A model generated the notes under the pieces. The model saw nothing but the letters and a program-made list of their open reading frames with translations, did not search any database and was not told the origin of the DNA. The position numbers and the translations under genes are program-made. From M1-B18 sp048264125 (GTDB lineage Bacteria; Bacillota; Clostridia; Peptostreptococcales; Natronincolaceae), in assembly GCA_048264125.1 (NCBI GenBank), contig JBLXDM010000001.1, forward strand, positions 124,001 through 188,000: a stretch of 64,000 nucleotides of DNA, read 5' to 3'. This document shows positions 43,347 to 52,144 of the stretch, piece by piece. The first letter of the stretch is position 1. Each line of letters starts with the position of its first letter.

Positions 43347-44066
43347 TTGTTAGTAATTAGTAATGTTAGTAAAAGCTATGATCATGAAAAAAAGGCCGTT
43401 GACAGTCTTTCCCTCGAAATTAATCAGGGGGAAATCATAGGCTTTATTGGCCCCAATGGTGCCGGAAAGACCACCACCATTAAAATGATAACGGGAATTC
43501 TTGCCCCCACCACAGGAGAAATAAGGATTAATGGAAAAGACATCAACAGGGAGCCGGTGGCGGCTAAAAGAAATTTCACCTTTGTTCCTGACCATCCTAC
43601 AATTTTTGATGGCATAAGAGGAATAGAATATCTGAACTTTATTGCTGATATGTATGATATCCCTGAAGCTGTAAGGCAGGAGAGAATTGAAAGGTTTACC
43701 AAGGTTTTTCAAATTTATAATGCTTTGAAGGACTCCATCAGCTCATATTCCCATGGAATGCGGCAGAAGCTTTTAATATCCGGCGCACTATTGCCCAATC
43801 CCAAGCTCTTTATTTTGGATGAGCCTATGGTGGGGCTGGACCCTCAGTCCAATAAAATGCTAAAGGATATAATGAAGGAGCACTGTAAAAACGGCGGTAC
43901 GGTGTTCTTTTCCTCCCATATGCTGGAGGTAGTGGAGAATCTATGTGATAGGGTGGCTATCATACATAAGGGTAAGCTAATCGCTTGTGATACCTTAGAA
44001 AACATAAAGCAGAAGAATGATACCTCCTTGGAGGAAATTTTCCTGGAGATGACCAAGGATGAATAA
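43347..44066 (+). CDS. ABC transporter ATP-binding protein
   Basis: A 239-aa ABC ATPase with Walker A GPNGAGKTT (about 35-43), signature YSHGMRQKLLISGALL and Walker B LFILDEPMVGLDP. This pattern is typical of ABC-2-type exporters of drugs, peptides or wall precursors. It starts with TTG 9 nt after AAGGGAG. It overlaps the permease gene by 8 nt. The substrate is not evident. Confidence 0.88.
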   Translation: MLVISNVSKSYDHEKKAVDSLSLEINQGEIIGFIGPNGAGKTTTIKMITGILAPTTGEIRINGKDINREPVAAKRNFTFVPDHPTIFDGIRGIEYLNFIADMYDIPEAVRQERIERFTKVFQIYNALKDSISSYSHGMRQKLLISGALLPNPKLFILDEPMVGLDPQSNKMLKDIMKEHCKNGGTVFFSSHMLEVVENLCDRVAIIHKGKLIACDTLENIKQKNDTSLEEIFLEMTKDE

Positions 44067-45657
44067 GGTAATAGCACTCACCAAAATCCAGCTAAAGGAG
44101 TTCTTTAGCAAGTATCAAAGCGGTATGAATATTAAAAACAAAGAGCTGGGTAAATTCCTGATTGTGGGTCTGATGCTGGCATTATTAATGCCCATGTACC
44201 AGATCTCAAGCCTTCTTTACAGAAGCTTTTATCATGCAGGCTATCCGGAGCTAACGGTTACCTATATGTATTTGTCCACCGCCTTTATTGCCTTTATTTC
44301 TTCAATTCCGCTAATTATATCGGTATTTTTCTATGCCAAGGATTTAAAGCTGCTGGCAACCTTGCCTATTAGTGAAAATGTAATCATTTATTCAAAGCTT
44401 AGCACCATATATATGTATACCCTTGGTCTAAGCACCATTATGATGGGGCCTTCAATTTTCTTTCAAATCTATTATGGAGGACAGCTTTTAAGCATTTTGA
44501 CGGGAATAATTGCCTTGCTAATAACACCGATTATACCTATCCTTGTGGCTATGCTGATGGTTATTGTTATGATGCGGTTCTTCAGCAATAAAGGCAACAA
44601 GAATATACTCGCCATTGCAGGAAACATAATATTGCTGGGCTTTATCGTAGGGATTCAGCTGGTCATGGTAAGGCTACAAATTAGACCTGAAGTAATTCAG
44701 GAAATGATGGGTAGAGAGGACGGTTTTTTGAGGCTTGTGGGCTATAGATTTCCACCCAGCATCTGGCTCACAAAAATGCTTCAGGGCTCCCTTCTCGATA
44801 CCTTATTGTTCCTGGGCTTAAATGTAGTATTGCTGGTTTCTCTAAGCATTATTTCCAGAGCCTTTTACAGAAAAGCACTTCAGGCCTACAATGTAGAGGG
44901 CAGCAGAGGTATCGGCAAGGGCAGGCTTTATTATAAAAAACAGTCGGTGGGCCATCAGCTGGTAAAAAGGCATATAAAAATTATATTGCACAATCCCACC
45001 TTTTTCCTGAACACCTTTTTGTCCCTCTTCGTACCAGTTTTAATGTTCGGCATAAGCTTTTTTACAGGTGAGATGACGATGGATGTATTCAGGCAGCCAG
45101 CTTTACAGCCCTTTGTTACAATAATCTATAGCGGAATTCTGGCTACACCAGCCATAATAGGAAATATATCTGCAACAGTAATATCAAGGGAGGGCAAGGC
45201 CTTCTGGGAGACACTGGTTTTACCTATTACCCCACAGCAAAATATAAGATATCGAGTTCTTTCAACAATTGTCATAAGCTTATTTGGCTCATTATTATTG
45301 GGGGCTACAGCCCTGTTGATCATCCCTGTTAACCCAATGCAGATATTTATCTCAGCAGTACTCTGTATTGCAGTAACTTTGCTGCTGGCAACGGCAGATA
45401 TCATTGTAAATATTAAAAGACCATTTTTGAATTGGTCAAATCCCACTGCTGCTGTAAAGAACAATCTAAATGTTATGATATCACTGGGTCTAAGGGTAAT
45501 TTACGGAGGCGTTTTATTCCTGCTGATAAGAATTCTTTCTCTAAGCATGGATGCTACTGTAATGCTTATAGCTGCTGTCTCGTTGGTGTCGTGGTTTATT
45601 GTAAGAAGCATGCTATATGGCAAATTCACTAAGGAATTTACCAATATTAATATTTAG
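44059..45657 (+). CDS. ABC transporter permease (large, ~12 membrane segments)
   Basis: A 532-aa membrane protein with about twelve hydrophobic segments, in two halves divided by a cytoplasmic region near residues 270-310 (GRLYYKKQSVGHQLVKRHIK). It overlaps the ATPase gene and must be its permease. The family resembles large ABC-2-like permeases of Firmicutes whose substrates are unknown. No other subunit is adjacent. Confidence 0.82.
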   Translation: MNKVIALTKIQLKEFFSKYQSGMNIKNKELGKFLIVGLMLALLMPMYQISSLLYRSFYHAGYPELTVTYMYLSTAFIAFISSIPLIISVFFYAKDLKLLATLPISENVIIYSKLSTIYMYTLGLSTIMMGPSIFFQIYYGGQLLSILTGIIALLITPIIPILVAMLMVIVMMRFFSNKGNKNILAIAGNIILLGFIVGIQLVMVRLQIRPEVIQEMMGREDGFLRLVGYRFPPSIWLTKMLQGSLLDTLLFLGLNVVLLVSLSIISRAFYRKALQAYNVEGSRGIGKGRLYYKKQSVGHQLVKRHIKIILHNPTFFLNTFLSLFVPVLMFGISFFTGEMTMDVFRQPALQPFVTIIYSGILATPAIIGNISATVISREGKAFWETLVLPITPQQNIRYRVLSTIVISLFGSLLLGATALLIIPVNPMQIFISAVLCIAVTLLLATADIIVNIKRPFLNWSNPTAAVKNNLNVMISLGLRVIYGGVLFLLIRILSLSMDATVMLIAAVSLVSWFIVRSMLYGKFTKEFTNINI

Positions 45658-45784
45658 TTTCTGAGGCACAAAAATTCTTACTGCGCTTGATTTTTAAAGC
45701 AATCAAATAGTCCCTTAAATTTCCTTACATTTTAAAGCTTAAATGTAAAAGAATAATACTAAGTATAAGGAAAGGAGAGGTTTT

Positions 45785-46000
45785 ATGGGAAGAGAAGCAG
45801 CAGATCCCAATGCTTTAGCGGCTTTAACTCAGCTAAAGCTGGAAATAGCCAATGAGCTGGGAATAGAGGCTAACTTTGGTCAAAAGGACGGCAGCATGAC
45901 AACACCCGGAGCAAATGTATTTAAGGGTGGAAAAATTGGCGGAAATATGACTAAAAAGATGGTAGAGATGGCGGAAAAGGGCATGATGGATAAGGAATAA
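45785..46000 (+). CDS. Alpha/beta-type small acid-soluble spore protein
   Basis: A 71-aa protein with the SASP core: LTQLKLEIANELGI (the germination-protease site normally lies in this helix) and GGKIGGNMTKKMVEMAEKGM near the C-terminus. Such proteins coat spore DNA and shift it to an A-like form. The gene shows that the organism sporulates. Ribosome site AAAGGAGAGG. Expected to be read by forespore sigma-G RNA polymerase; I did not assign a promoter. Confidence 0.95.
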   Translation: MGREAADPNALAALTQLKLEIANELGIEANFGQKDGSMTTPGANVFKGGKIGGNMTKKMVEMAEKGMMDKE

Positions 46001-46010
46001 AAGTATTAAA

Positions 46011-46054
46011 TGCGACAGGAGCCGTTCTCATAAGGCGTTACTGTCGCATTTTTG
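46011..46054 (+). terminator. Terminator of the SASP gene
   Basis: TGCGACAG pairs with CTGTCGCA, enclosing a GCCGTT/GGC inner stem, then TTTTT. Confidence 0.88.
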
Positions 46055-46164
46055 GTTGAGTAGCAATGTACTCGAATTATAATCTGCAATGAAAAAAATA
46101 CCAAATTAATAATAATATATGATACAATATGAAATGCTAAAGTAAAAATACGAGGTGGATGAAA

Positions 46165-47007
46165 TTGAAAATAAAAGTAGGAAAAACCAATACACTAACA
46201 ATTGATAGATTAACCAGCGTGGGAGCCTTTTTAAGGGTTGATGATGATAAAACAGGAGATATTTTACTTCCCAATAGGGAGCTGCCGGAGGGCTCAGTTG
46301 AAGGTGACATTTTAAATGTATTTGTTTATAGAGACTCCGAGGATCGTCTCATAGCCACGGTCAATAAGCCTATGGCTGAGGCAGGAGATATGCTTTATTT
46401 AAAGGTAGTGGACGTAACTCCCATCGGAGCCTTTTTAGACTGGGGCCTTTCAAAGGATTTGCTGCTGCCTATAAAGGAGCAAACCACCAGAGTAAAGGTG
46501 GGGAAGGGATATCTTATTAAGGTATATGTGGACGACAAAAGTGATAGGCTGTGCGGAACTATGCGAATTGATGATTGCCTTACAGCAGAGGGAAAATACA
46601 ACTCAGGGGAGACCGTTGAAGGGACAGTATATAGCATAAACCCTAATTTAGGTGCCTTTATAGCCATAGAGGACAAATACTATGGCTTCGTCCATAATTC
46701 AGAAAAGTATAAGGACCTGCAGGTGGGAGATCGTGGCAGCTTCAGGGTTATAAGGGTGAGGGAGGACGGAAGAGTTGACCTTTCAACAAAGCAGCCGGCC
46801 CATCAGCAAATGAACATAGATGCCGAGGAAATATTAGAGCTGCTGAATTACAAGGGAGGCTTCCTGCCATTAACCGATAAAAGTGACCCAGAGGAAATAA
46901 AAAGATATTTTTCCATGAGCAAAAATGCCTTCAAAAGGGCTATAGGTAGGCTTCTGAAGGAACGAAAGATACAAACCTCCGAGGATGGTATAAGACTAAG
47001 CGAGTAG
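46165..47007 (+). CDS. cvfB: CvfB-like S1-domain RNA-binding protein
   Basis: About 280 aa: an S1-like module at the N-terminus (LTSVGAFLRVDDDKTGDILLP), a second S1 domain (about 75-140; LKVVDVTPIGAFLDWGLSKD), a third S1-type region (about 150-215; GETVEGTVYSINPNLGAFIA), and a winged-helix end (FSMSKNAFKRAIGRLLKERK). This order is that of CvfB/YitL, an RNA-binding regulator of virulence and surface genes in Staphylococcus. The TTG at 46165 has good spacing to GAGGTGG; the ATG at 46159 is only 1 nt from it. Confidence 0.88.
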   Translation: MKIKVGKTNTLTIDRLTSVGAFLRVDDDKTGDILLPNRELPEGSVEGDILNVFVYRDSEDRLIATVNKPMAEAGDMLYLKVVDVTPIGAFLDWGLSKDLLLPIKEQTTRVKVGKGYLIKVYVDDKSDRLCGTMRIDDCLTAEGKYNSGETVEGTVYSINPNLGAFIAIEDKYYGFVHNSEKYKDLQVGDRGSFRVIRVREDGRVDLSTKQPAHQQMNIDAEEILELLNYKGGFLPLTDKSDPEEIKRYFSMSKNAFKRAIGRLLKERKIQTSEDGIRLSE

Positions 47008-47010
47008 AAA

Positions 47011-47047
47011 ACAACACAGGGGGACGGTTCTCCTGTGTTGTTTTTTT
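47011..47047 (+). terminator. GGGACGGTTCT-loop hairpin acting as cvfB terminator
   Basis: ACAACACAGG (47011-47020) and its exact complement (47032-47041) flank the loop GGGACGGTTCT and are followed by seven T. It sits 3 bp after the cvfB stop, so this dispersed palindrome doubles as an intrinsic terminator. Confidence 0.8.
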
Positions 47048-47061
47048 AGAGAAAAACATGG

Positions 47062-47356
47062 AACACAGAGTGCACAGAGGGACGGTTCTTTTGTGTTGTT
47101 TTAAAGAGAATAATGAATAGTGAAGTGCCTTGAGCATCATGGAAGCCCCAACCTCCCAGGTAGGCTGCGAGATTGGAATAATAAGTAGCCAAGAAGTGAA
47201 GAAAAAAGCTCCAATGATATAATGATCCTGGCTTCGCAAGCTAAAATCAAGGAGGCGGCCATTGACAGTAAAAGTTTACAAAAATGAAAAGCATAATCGT
47301 TCCTGTCCTCACACATAAACGACACAGAAGAACCGTCCCCCTGTGTTGTTGTTTTT
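47062..47356. repeat. Further GGGACGGTTCT-type palindromes and unassigned spacer
   Basis: A second copy lies at 47074-47097 (CACAGAGG, GACGGTTCT, TTTGTG). A third in the opposite loop orientation lies at 47322-47346 (ACACAG, AAGAACCGTCCCC, CTGTGT, followed by a GTTGTTTTTT tract). The 220 bp between them show no credible gene. This is the main content of the gap 47008-47473, apart from the promoter area of the peptidase gene. Confidence 0.65.
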
Positions 47357-47473
47357 TGGTCTTTGAAATCAAAATATTTAAAATATATTGAAAAATATTT
47401 CGATATACGAGATAATATTCATATCGGATTAAATTTGTAATATATAAAAATATTTCAAAAGGGGTGTTGAATA

Positions 47474-49240
47474 ATGAGATGGGATTTAAGTGTTTTGTAT
47501 TCCTCCTTTGAGGACGAGGCCTTTGTCAGAGATTTTCAGCAGGTGGAGAACTATATCGGTCTGATGAAGGAGCTGGTGGATCGGAATTTCCAAAGCTTCG
47601 ACGATTCAGCAAGAAAGATAACCGAATATCTATACATGAGGATAGAAATCAGCAATTGCGTAACCAAGCTGGCGGTGTTTTCTAACCTTTCCTTGAGTAC
47701 TAACGCCAAGAATGAAAAGGCCTTAGCTGCTATGGGAAGAATTCAGGATAGAATCTCTGAATTTACAAAGGGAGAGGTGCTGTTTCAAAAATGGTTGAGT
47801 AAAGTGGAAGGGCTTGATGAGGTTATCTCCAGCTCAAGCTTTTTGCAGGAGCATCGCTTCTATCTGAAGGAGTTGGTGGGCAAGAGCAAATATATGCTGT
47901 CGGATCAGGAGGAATACATAATATCTAAAATGTCCAATACCGGTGGTGTATCATGGTCTAAGCTACAGCAGATTCTGACTGCAACCTTGATGGTGGATAT
48001 CAATATTGATGGTGAAAAAAAGTCCTTACCCCTTCCCGAGGTGAGAAATATGGCCTTCCATCAGGATGCCAATGTCAGAAGGCTTGCTTATGAGGCAGAG
48101 CTTAAGTCCTACGAGAAAATTGTTCAGTCGTCAGCCGCATGCCTAAATGGAATCAAGGGTGAGACCATAACCACCTCACAATTAAGAGGTATTAAATCAC
48201 CGCTGGAGGAAACCCTAATGAACTCCAGAATGACTAGCAAAACGTTGGATGCAATGCTGCAGGCTATGGTGGAGAGCCTGCCGGAGTTCCATAAATTCTT
48301 CAAGCGTAAGGCGGAGCTTTTAGGACACAAAAAAGGCTTGCCCTTCTATGATTTGTTTGCCCCCATGGGGGAGTCCAATTTGACATATTCATTAGAGGAG
48401 GCGAAGGATTATATAGTCTCAAATTTCAAAAGCTTCAGCCCAGAGCTTAGTGATTATGTAAAAAATGCCTTCGATAATAATTGGCTAGATACAGAGGTTT
48501 ATCCCGGCAAGAGTGGAGGCGCCTTCTGTGCCAATATACACCCAATAAAGCAGAGCAGGATACTAGCAAATTTTGATGGTAGCTTTAAGAATGTAACAAC
48601 CCTGGCCCATGAGCTGGGCCACGGCTATCATGGACATTGTCTAACAGAGGAAAGCATATTAAACAGCACATATCCAATGCCTTTAGCTGAAACCGCCTCC
48701 ATCTTTGCAGAGACGATATTGGTAAAGGATGCATTGGAAAGGGCCTCCAAGGAGGATGGCTTTGCCATATTGGAAAATGAAATTACACAAGCAGCACAGG
48801 TGGTAGTGGATATCTACAGCAGATATCTGTTCGAAACTGCAGTATTTGAAGGAAGAGGACAGCAGCAGCTATCTGTAAATCAGCTAAACAGCATCATGCT
48901 GGAGGCGCAGAAAAAGGCCTATGGTGACGGACTGGACCACGATTATTTACACCAGTATATGTGGGTAAATAAGGTTCACTACTACTATCCAACAAGGCAT
49001 TTCTACAATTTCCCCTATGCCTTCGGACTATTGTTCTCAAAGGGTCTTTACTCACGATATCTTAAGGACAGAAGCACCTTCCCTCAAAGCTATAGGGAGC
49101 TGCTGGCTGCAACAGGTAAAATGACGATAGAAGAGGTTGCAAAAATAATGGATATAGATGTAACCGATATTAGCTTCTGGAGAAGCTCTCTGAAGCTGAT
49201 TGCAGAGGATATAGAGAAGTTCATACAATTAAGCAAATAA
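47474..49240 (+). CDS. M3-family oligoendopeptidase (PepF type)
   Basis: A 588-aa zinc peptidase. The catalytic HExxH is in TLAHELGHGYHGHCL (about 377-391), with the third zinc ligand in PLAETASIFAETI (about 403-415). The N-terminal helical part (1-200) matches oligoendopeptidase F. It cuts short peptides in the cytoplasm. The C-terminus has YLHQYMWVNKVHYYYPTRHF, typical of the pepF/M3 family. Start after AAGGGGTG. No operon partner. Confidence 0.93.
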   Translation: MRWDLSVLYSSFEDEAFVRDFQQVENYIGLMKELVDRNFQSFDDSARKITEYLYMRIEISNCVTKLAVFSNLSLSTNAKNEKALAAMGRIQDRISEFTKGEVLFQKWLSKVEGLDEVISSSSFLQEHRFYLKELVGKSKYMLSDQEEYIISKMSNTGGVSWSKLQQILTATLMVDINIDGEKKSLPLPEVRNMAFHQDANVRRLAYEAELKSYEKIVQSSAACLNGIKGETITTSQLRGIKSPLEETLMNSRMTSKTLDAMLQAMVESLPEFHKFFKRKAELLGHKKGLPFYDLFAPMGESNLTYSLEEAKDYIVSNFKSFSPELSDYVKNAFDNNWLDTEVYPGKSGGAFCANIHPIKQSRILANFDGSFKNVTTLAHELGHGYHGHCLTEESILNSTYPMPLAETASIFAETILVKDALERASKEDGFAILENEITQAAQVVVDIYSRYLFETAVFEGRGQQQLSVNQLNSIMLEAQKKAYGDGLDHDYLHQYMWVNKVHYYYPTRHFYNFPYAFGLLFSKGLYSRYLKDRSTFPQSYRELLAATGKMTIEEVAKIMDIDVTDISFWRSSLKLIAEDIEKFIQLSK

Positions 49241-49250
49241 AACCTGCCAA

Positions 49251-49770
49251 GGGGACGCTTTGTTTGACACGTCGGGGTTCGAAGAGAAGGGGTCAGTGGA
49301 ATGCTTTGCTTGACATGCAATTAGATTCAAAGACTTAGGAAATACAAAGTTAACATCTCATATTTCTAGTATTACACAAAATGAGTCATATAAAAGGCGT
49401 CCTCTTTGCTACGGAGGACGCTTTGCTTGTCAGTGTGTGTGTCAGCGGGACGTATTGTTTGACACGTTTTAGCTTTTCATATAAAACACTGAAATTACTG
49501 TAGTTTATATTTCAATGAATACATCCTCATTAATGGAATAGGAATATATATCAAGGGGCATTTCAGAGTACACAGGGAGTTGCGGCCTGTCAAACAAAGC
49601 GTCAGACTGTGTGGTAATTCCAACTTTACTTATTCGGAATACTATATACAGAAACTTGAACATTGTATTTAGCTATATCTAGTATATAAATGTCTTATAT
49701 TTAATTACCACACAGCCTGGCGTCCCCGTGACACAGTGACACGTGTCAAACGAAGCGTCCTCGTGACACC
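49251..49770. repeat. Cluster of GACGCTTTGTTTGACA-type palindromic repeats
   Basis: This gene-free stretch holds about six related motifs: plus orientation near 49253, 49300, 49415 and 49449, minus orientation near 49589 and 49747. Each has a GGGACG-like block joined to TTTGxTTGACA. A perfect 13-bp inverted repeat, CTGTGTGGTAATT (49607-49619) with 49703-49715, bounds an 83-bp AT-rich core. The whole gap lies between two convergent genes. Confidence 0.7.
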
Positions 49771-49779
49771 TATGATACG

Positions 49780-50814
49780 TTAATCTATATATGCCTCGAT
49801 TCCTTCGCCTTTATCTAGGCTATTATATATTGCAGCGGCATTTTTATAGCTGGTATTATAGCTATAAACCTTTTGAATAGACTGCTTTGCAAGATTAGTC
49901 TTTCCTAGCTGGTAATAGCAAATGGCCATTTTATAATGGCTGTCTATATAGGGCTCCTCCATCCTTTGCTTTCTTCCGACAGCATTTTTAAAGGCATCTA
50001 TTGCAATCTGATGGTTTCCTTCCTCCATAAAGGCTGTTGCCCTGAAGTAATGCTTCCAAGTCTTGTATTCCACCTTGTCGAGGGTTTCATCCGGCAGAGC
50101 CTCCGCCAGCTGTATTAATAGCCTATAGTCTCCCTTCTCGACACAAAGCAGAGCAGCATTCATTATGGCAGGGATGTATTCCTTAGAAGCTAGGGTATCA
50201 GGATTTTTTAGCATGAAGTATTTAGAATAAATTGTATAGGCTCCATCAAAGTCCTCCAGCTCCAGTAAGCATTCAGCCTGTACCAGCATCAGATCCCTGC
50301 TTATTTCAGGGGTCTTTAAGGTCTTATCCAGCTCCTCAACGCACTGCCTGTACTTCTTGGTTCTAAAATGCTTATAGGCATTTTTGTAATGGTGTAGGGC
50401 AGGGTCTGTAATTTTTCGCCAATAGCCCTTGCCATATATACAAGCGATACCGCCAATAAAGGCATAGGAGTATTTGAAGGTGATAAAAATAAGCAATATT
50501 CCTATGACCCCTAGAAGGGATTGCAGATAATAGAATCGGCTTCTTAGCTCCTTTGGATACTCCTGAGCAAGGAAGCTAAAGCTGCTGCCCTTTTCAATAA
50601 CCTCAATACTGGCCTTTTTCTTTTTAGAGGGCAGGGGGATATTATGGGTGAAATCAATGCCAGTTCCCGGTATTTCACCTGAGGCCGTTATTCCCTTGGG
50701 TCCAACAGTAACCTTTACCTTCTTTACCTTGCCGCTTATGCTGACGCCATTTTTACCTGTATTAATCTTCAGCCCATTACCTAAGGCAGCAATTTTCTTC
50801 AGTTCAAATGCCAT
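49780..50814 (-). CDS. DUF4236 and tetratricopeptide membrane protein
   Basis: A 344-aa protein. The N-terminal 60 residues match DUF4236 (LKINTGKNGVSISGKVKKVK, then GITASGEIPGTGIDF), a small beta-rich module common in Firmicutes. One or two membrane segments follow (about 95-135). From about 140 on, TPR-like helix pairs run to the end (HYKNAYKHFRTKKYRQCVEE, DSHYKMAICYYQLGKTNLAK). It is probably a membrane-bound scaffold. Start after AGGAGGTTGCTAT. The pathway is unknown. Confidence 0.8.
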   Translation of the reverse strand: MAFELKKIAALGNGLKINTGKNGVSISGKVKKVKVTVGPKGITASGEIPGTGIDFTHNIPLPSKKKKASIEVIEKGSSFSFLAQEYPKELRSRFYYLQSLLGVIGILLIFITFKYSYAFIGGIACIYGKGYWRKITDPALHHYKNAYKHFRTKKYRQCVEELDKTLKTPEISRDLMLVQAECLLELEDFDGAYTIYSKYFMLKNPDTLASKEYIPAIMNAALLCVEKGDYRLLIQLAEALPDETLDKVEYKTWKHYFRATAFMEEGNHQIAIDAFKNAVGRKQRMEEPYIDSHYKMAICYYQLGKTNLAKQSIQKVYSYNTSYKNAAAIYNSLDKGEGIEAYID

Positions 50815-50880
50815 ATAGCAACCTCCTATGATATATTTTGTAGCTTCGTAATAATTATCGCCTCATCGCAATTAAATTCT

Positions 50881-51020
50881 TAGTAATGCCTGTTTATATC
50901 TCCAAATAGCTACGTTGTCATCAGTCGCAATATTACTCGATATTACTTCTTCCTTAGCCTCGCTATATAAATTTTTCCTCAGAGTCTAACCTAAGTTTTA
51001 ACTGCGACGTGGCATTAGTG
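50881..51020 (-). repeat. Dispersed intergenic element, copy C (inverted)
   Basis: The ends TAGTAATGCC (50881-50890) and GGCATTAGTG (51011-51020) are imperfect inverted repeats. Read on the minus strand, it carries TAATATCGAGTAATATTGCGA and GACAACGTAGCTA, matching copy B (ATATCGAGCAATATTGCGAT, GACAACGCAGCTA). It is more diverged than A and B. Confidence 0.65.
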
Positions 51021-51412
51021 TGTAACTTTATGATTAAATGCATGTTATTAAAATTATAGCACAGTATATGGAAATATTTTAAACACTTTAAAATTTATTG
51101 AAGATATTTTGTCGACAAAGGATACAATTAAAATATGAAGTGATTTACTTCGACTAATTTTTCCCGGGAAATAGAAAAGTTAAGAATATTGTTGAAGGAG
51201 TAGACCATGGTTGTCAATGCTGAAAAAACCGATATGCATCCTCCTAAGGCACGGAGAAGGATTATTCCTTTGCTGAAATAGCAAGCTTCTTCAGCTGGCC
51301 TCGGAATTCATCAAGAGTCTGCAGCTTATATCATGTCCTTACCCTAATTAAGGGAACAATTTTACTATAAGTAAACTCATATAAATAACAGAAAAATGCA
51401 GGAGGAGATAAA
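51021..51412 (+). other. Unassigned spacer before the EcsA-like gene
   Basis: About 390 bp with no full gene. A 24-codon frame at 51207-51281 has a good GAAGGAG site and reads MVVNAEKTDMHPPKARRRII onwards before a TAG. It looks like the beginning of a lost gene or a chance frame. A TGTCGACAAAGG motif lies at about 51110. The EcsA-like ribosome site AGGAGGAG is at the end. Confidence 0.35.
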
Positions 51413-52144
51413 ATGATGGTACTAAAGGTTGATGCGATATCAGGGGGCTACGAGGGGAAGAAAATAATAGAGGATGTATCCTTTGAAATAGAGGCGGGAG
51501 AAATAGTAGGTCTTATTGGTGCTAATGGTGCAGGAAAAACCACCCTAATAAAAAGCATTCTGGGAATTTTGCCCCTAATGTCAGGGACAATAGAGCTGGA
51601 GGGGGTGGACCTGAAGGAGGATTACGATGCTATAAAGGGAAAGCTGGCATATGTTCCGGAGATTCCAATGCTCTATGACGAGCTGACACTACAGGAGCAT
51701 TTAGAGTTTACAGCTATGGCCAATAAAATTTCTGAGCAGCTATACAAAGAAAGAAGAAATCAGCTTTTAGAAATATTCCAGATGCAGGACAAGCTACAGC
51801 ATTTTCCCAACTCCTTCTCAAAGGGAATGAAGCAAAAGGTAATGATCATGTGCATGCTGCTGCTTAGGCCATCACTGTTAATTTTTGATGAGCCCTTTAT
51901 AGGCTTGGACCCGAAGGCTACCAAATCATTAATCGACATAATGCTTAAAAAACGACAGGACAATGTGGGTATTATAATGAGCACCCATGTTTTAGACAGT
52001 GCGGAGAGGATATGTGATAGATTTCTGATAGTGAATAGCGGACAGCTGATATTTAATGGAACCCTGCAGCAGCTGCGGCTTAGGACTAAAATGGAAAATG
52101 GTAGCCTGCTGGATATGTATGATAGATTGGTGGAGGCGGTATAA
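51413..52144 (+). CDS. ecsA: ABC transporter ATPase, EcsA-like
   Basis: A 243-aa ABC ATPase with Walker A GANGAGKTT (about 38-46), signature FSKGMKQKVMIMCMLL and Walker B LLIFDEPFIGLDP. Its size, the KLAYVPEIPMLYDELTLQEH segment and the large permease overlapping its stop codon by 1 nt match the Ecs transporter of Firmicutes, which affects secretion, intramembrane proteolysis and peptide export. A second ATG at 51416 is equally placed. The symbol is a best match, not proven. Confidence 0.78.
   Translation: MMVLKVDAISGGYEGKKIIEDVSFEIEAGEIVGLIGANGAGKTTLIKSILGILPLMSGTIELEGVDLKEDYDAIKGKLAYVPEIPMLYDELTLQEHLEFTAMANKISEQLYKERRNQLLEIFQMQDKLQHFPNSFSKGMKQKVMIMCMLLLRPSLLIFDEPFIGLDPKATKSLIDIMLKKRQDNVGIIMSTHVLDSAERICDRFLIVNSGQLIFNGTLQQLRLRTKMENGSLLDMYDRLVEAV

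Noticed and set aside
49251..49770. Repeat cluster as a CRISPR
   Set aside because: Copies occur in both orientations at irregular spacing and with diverged sequence.
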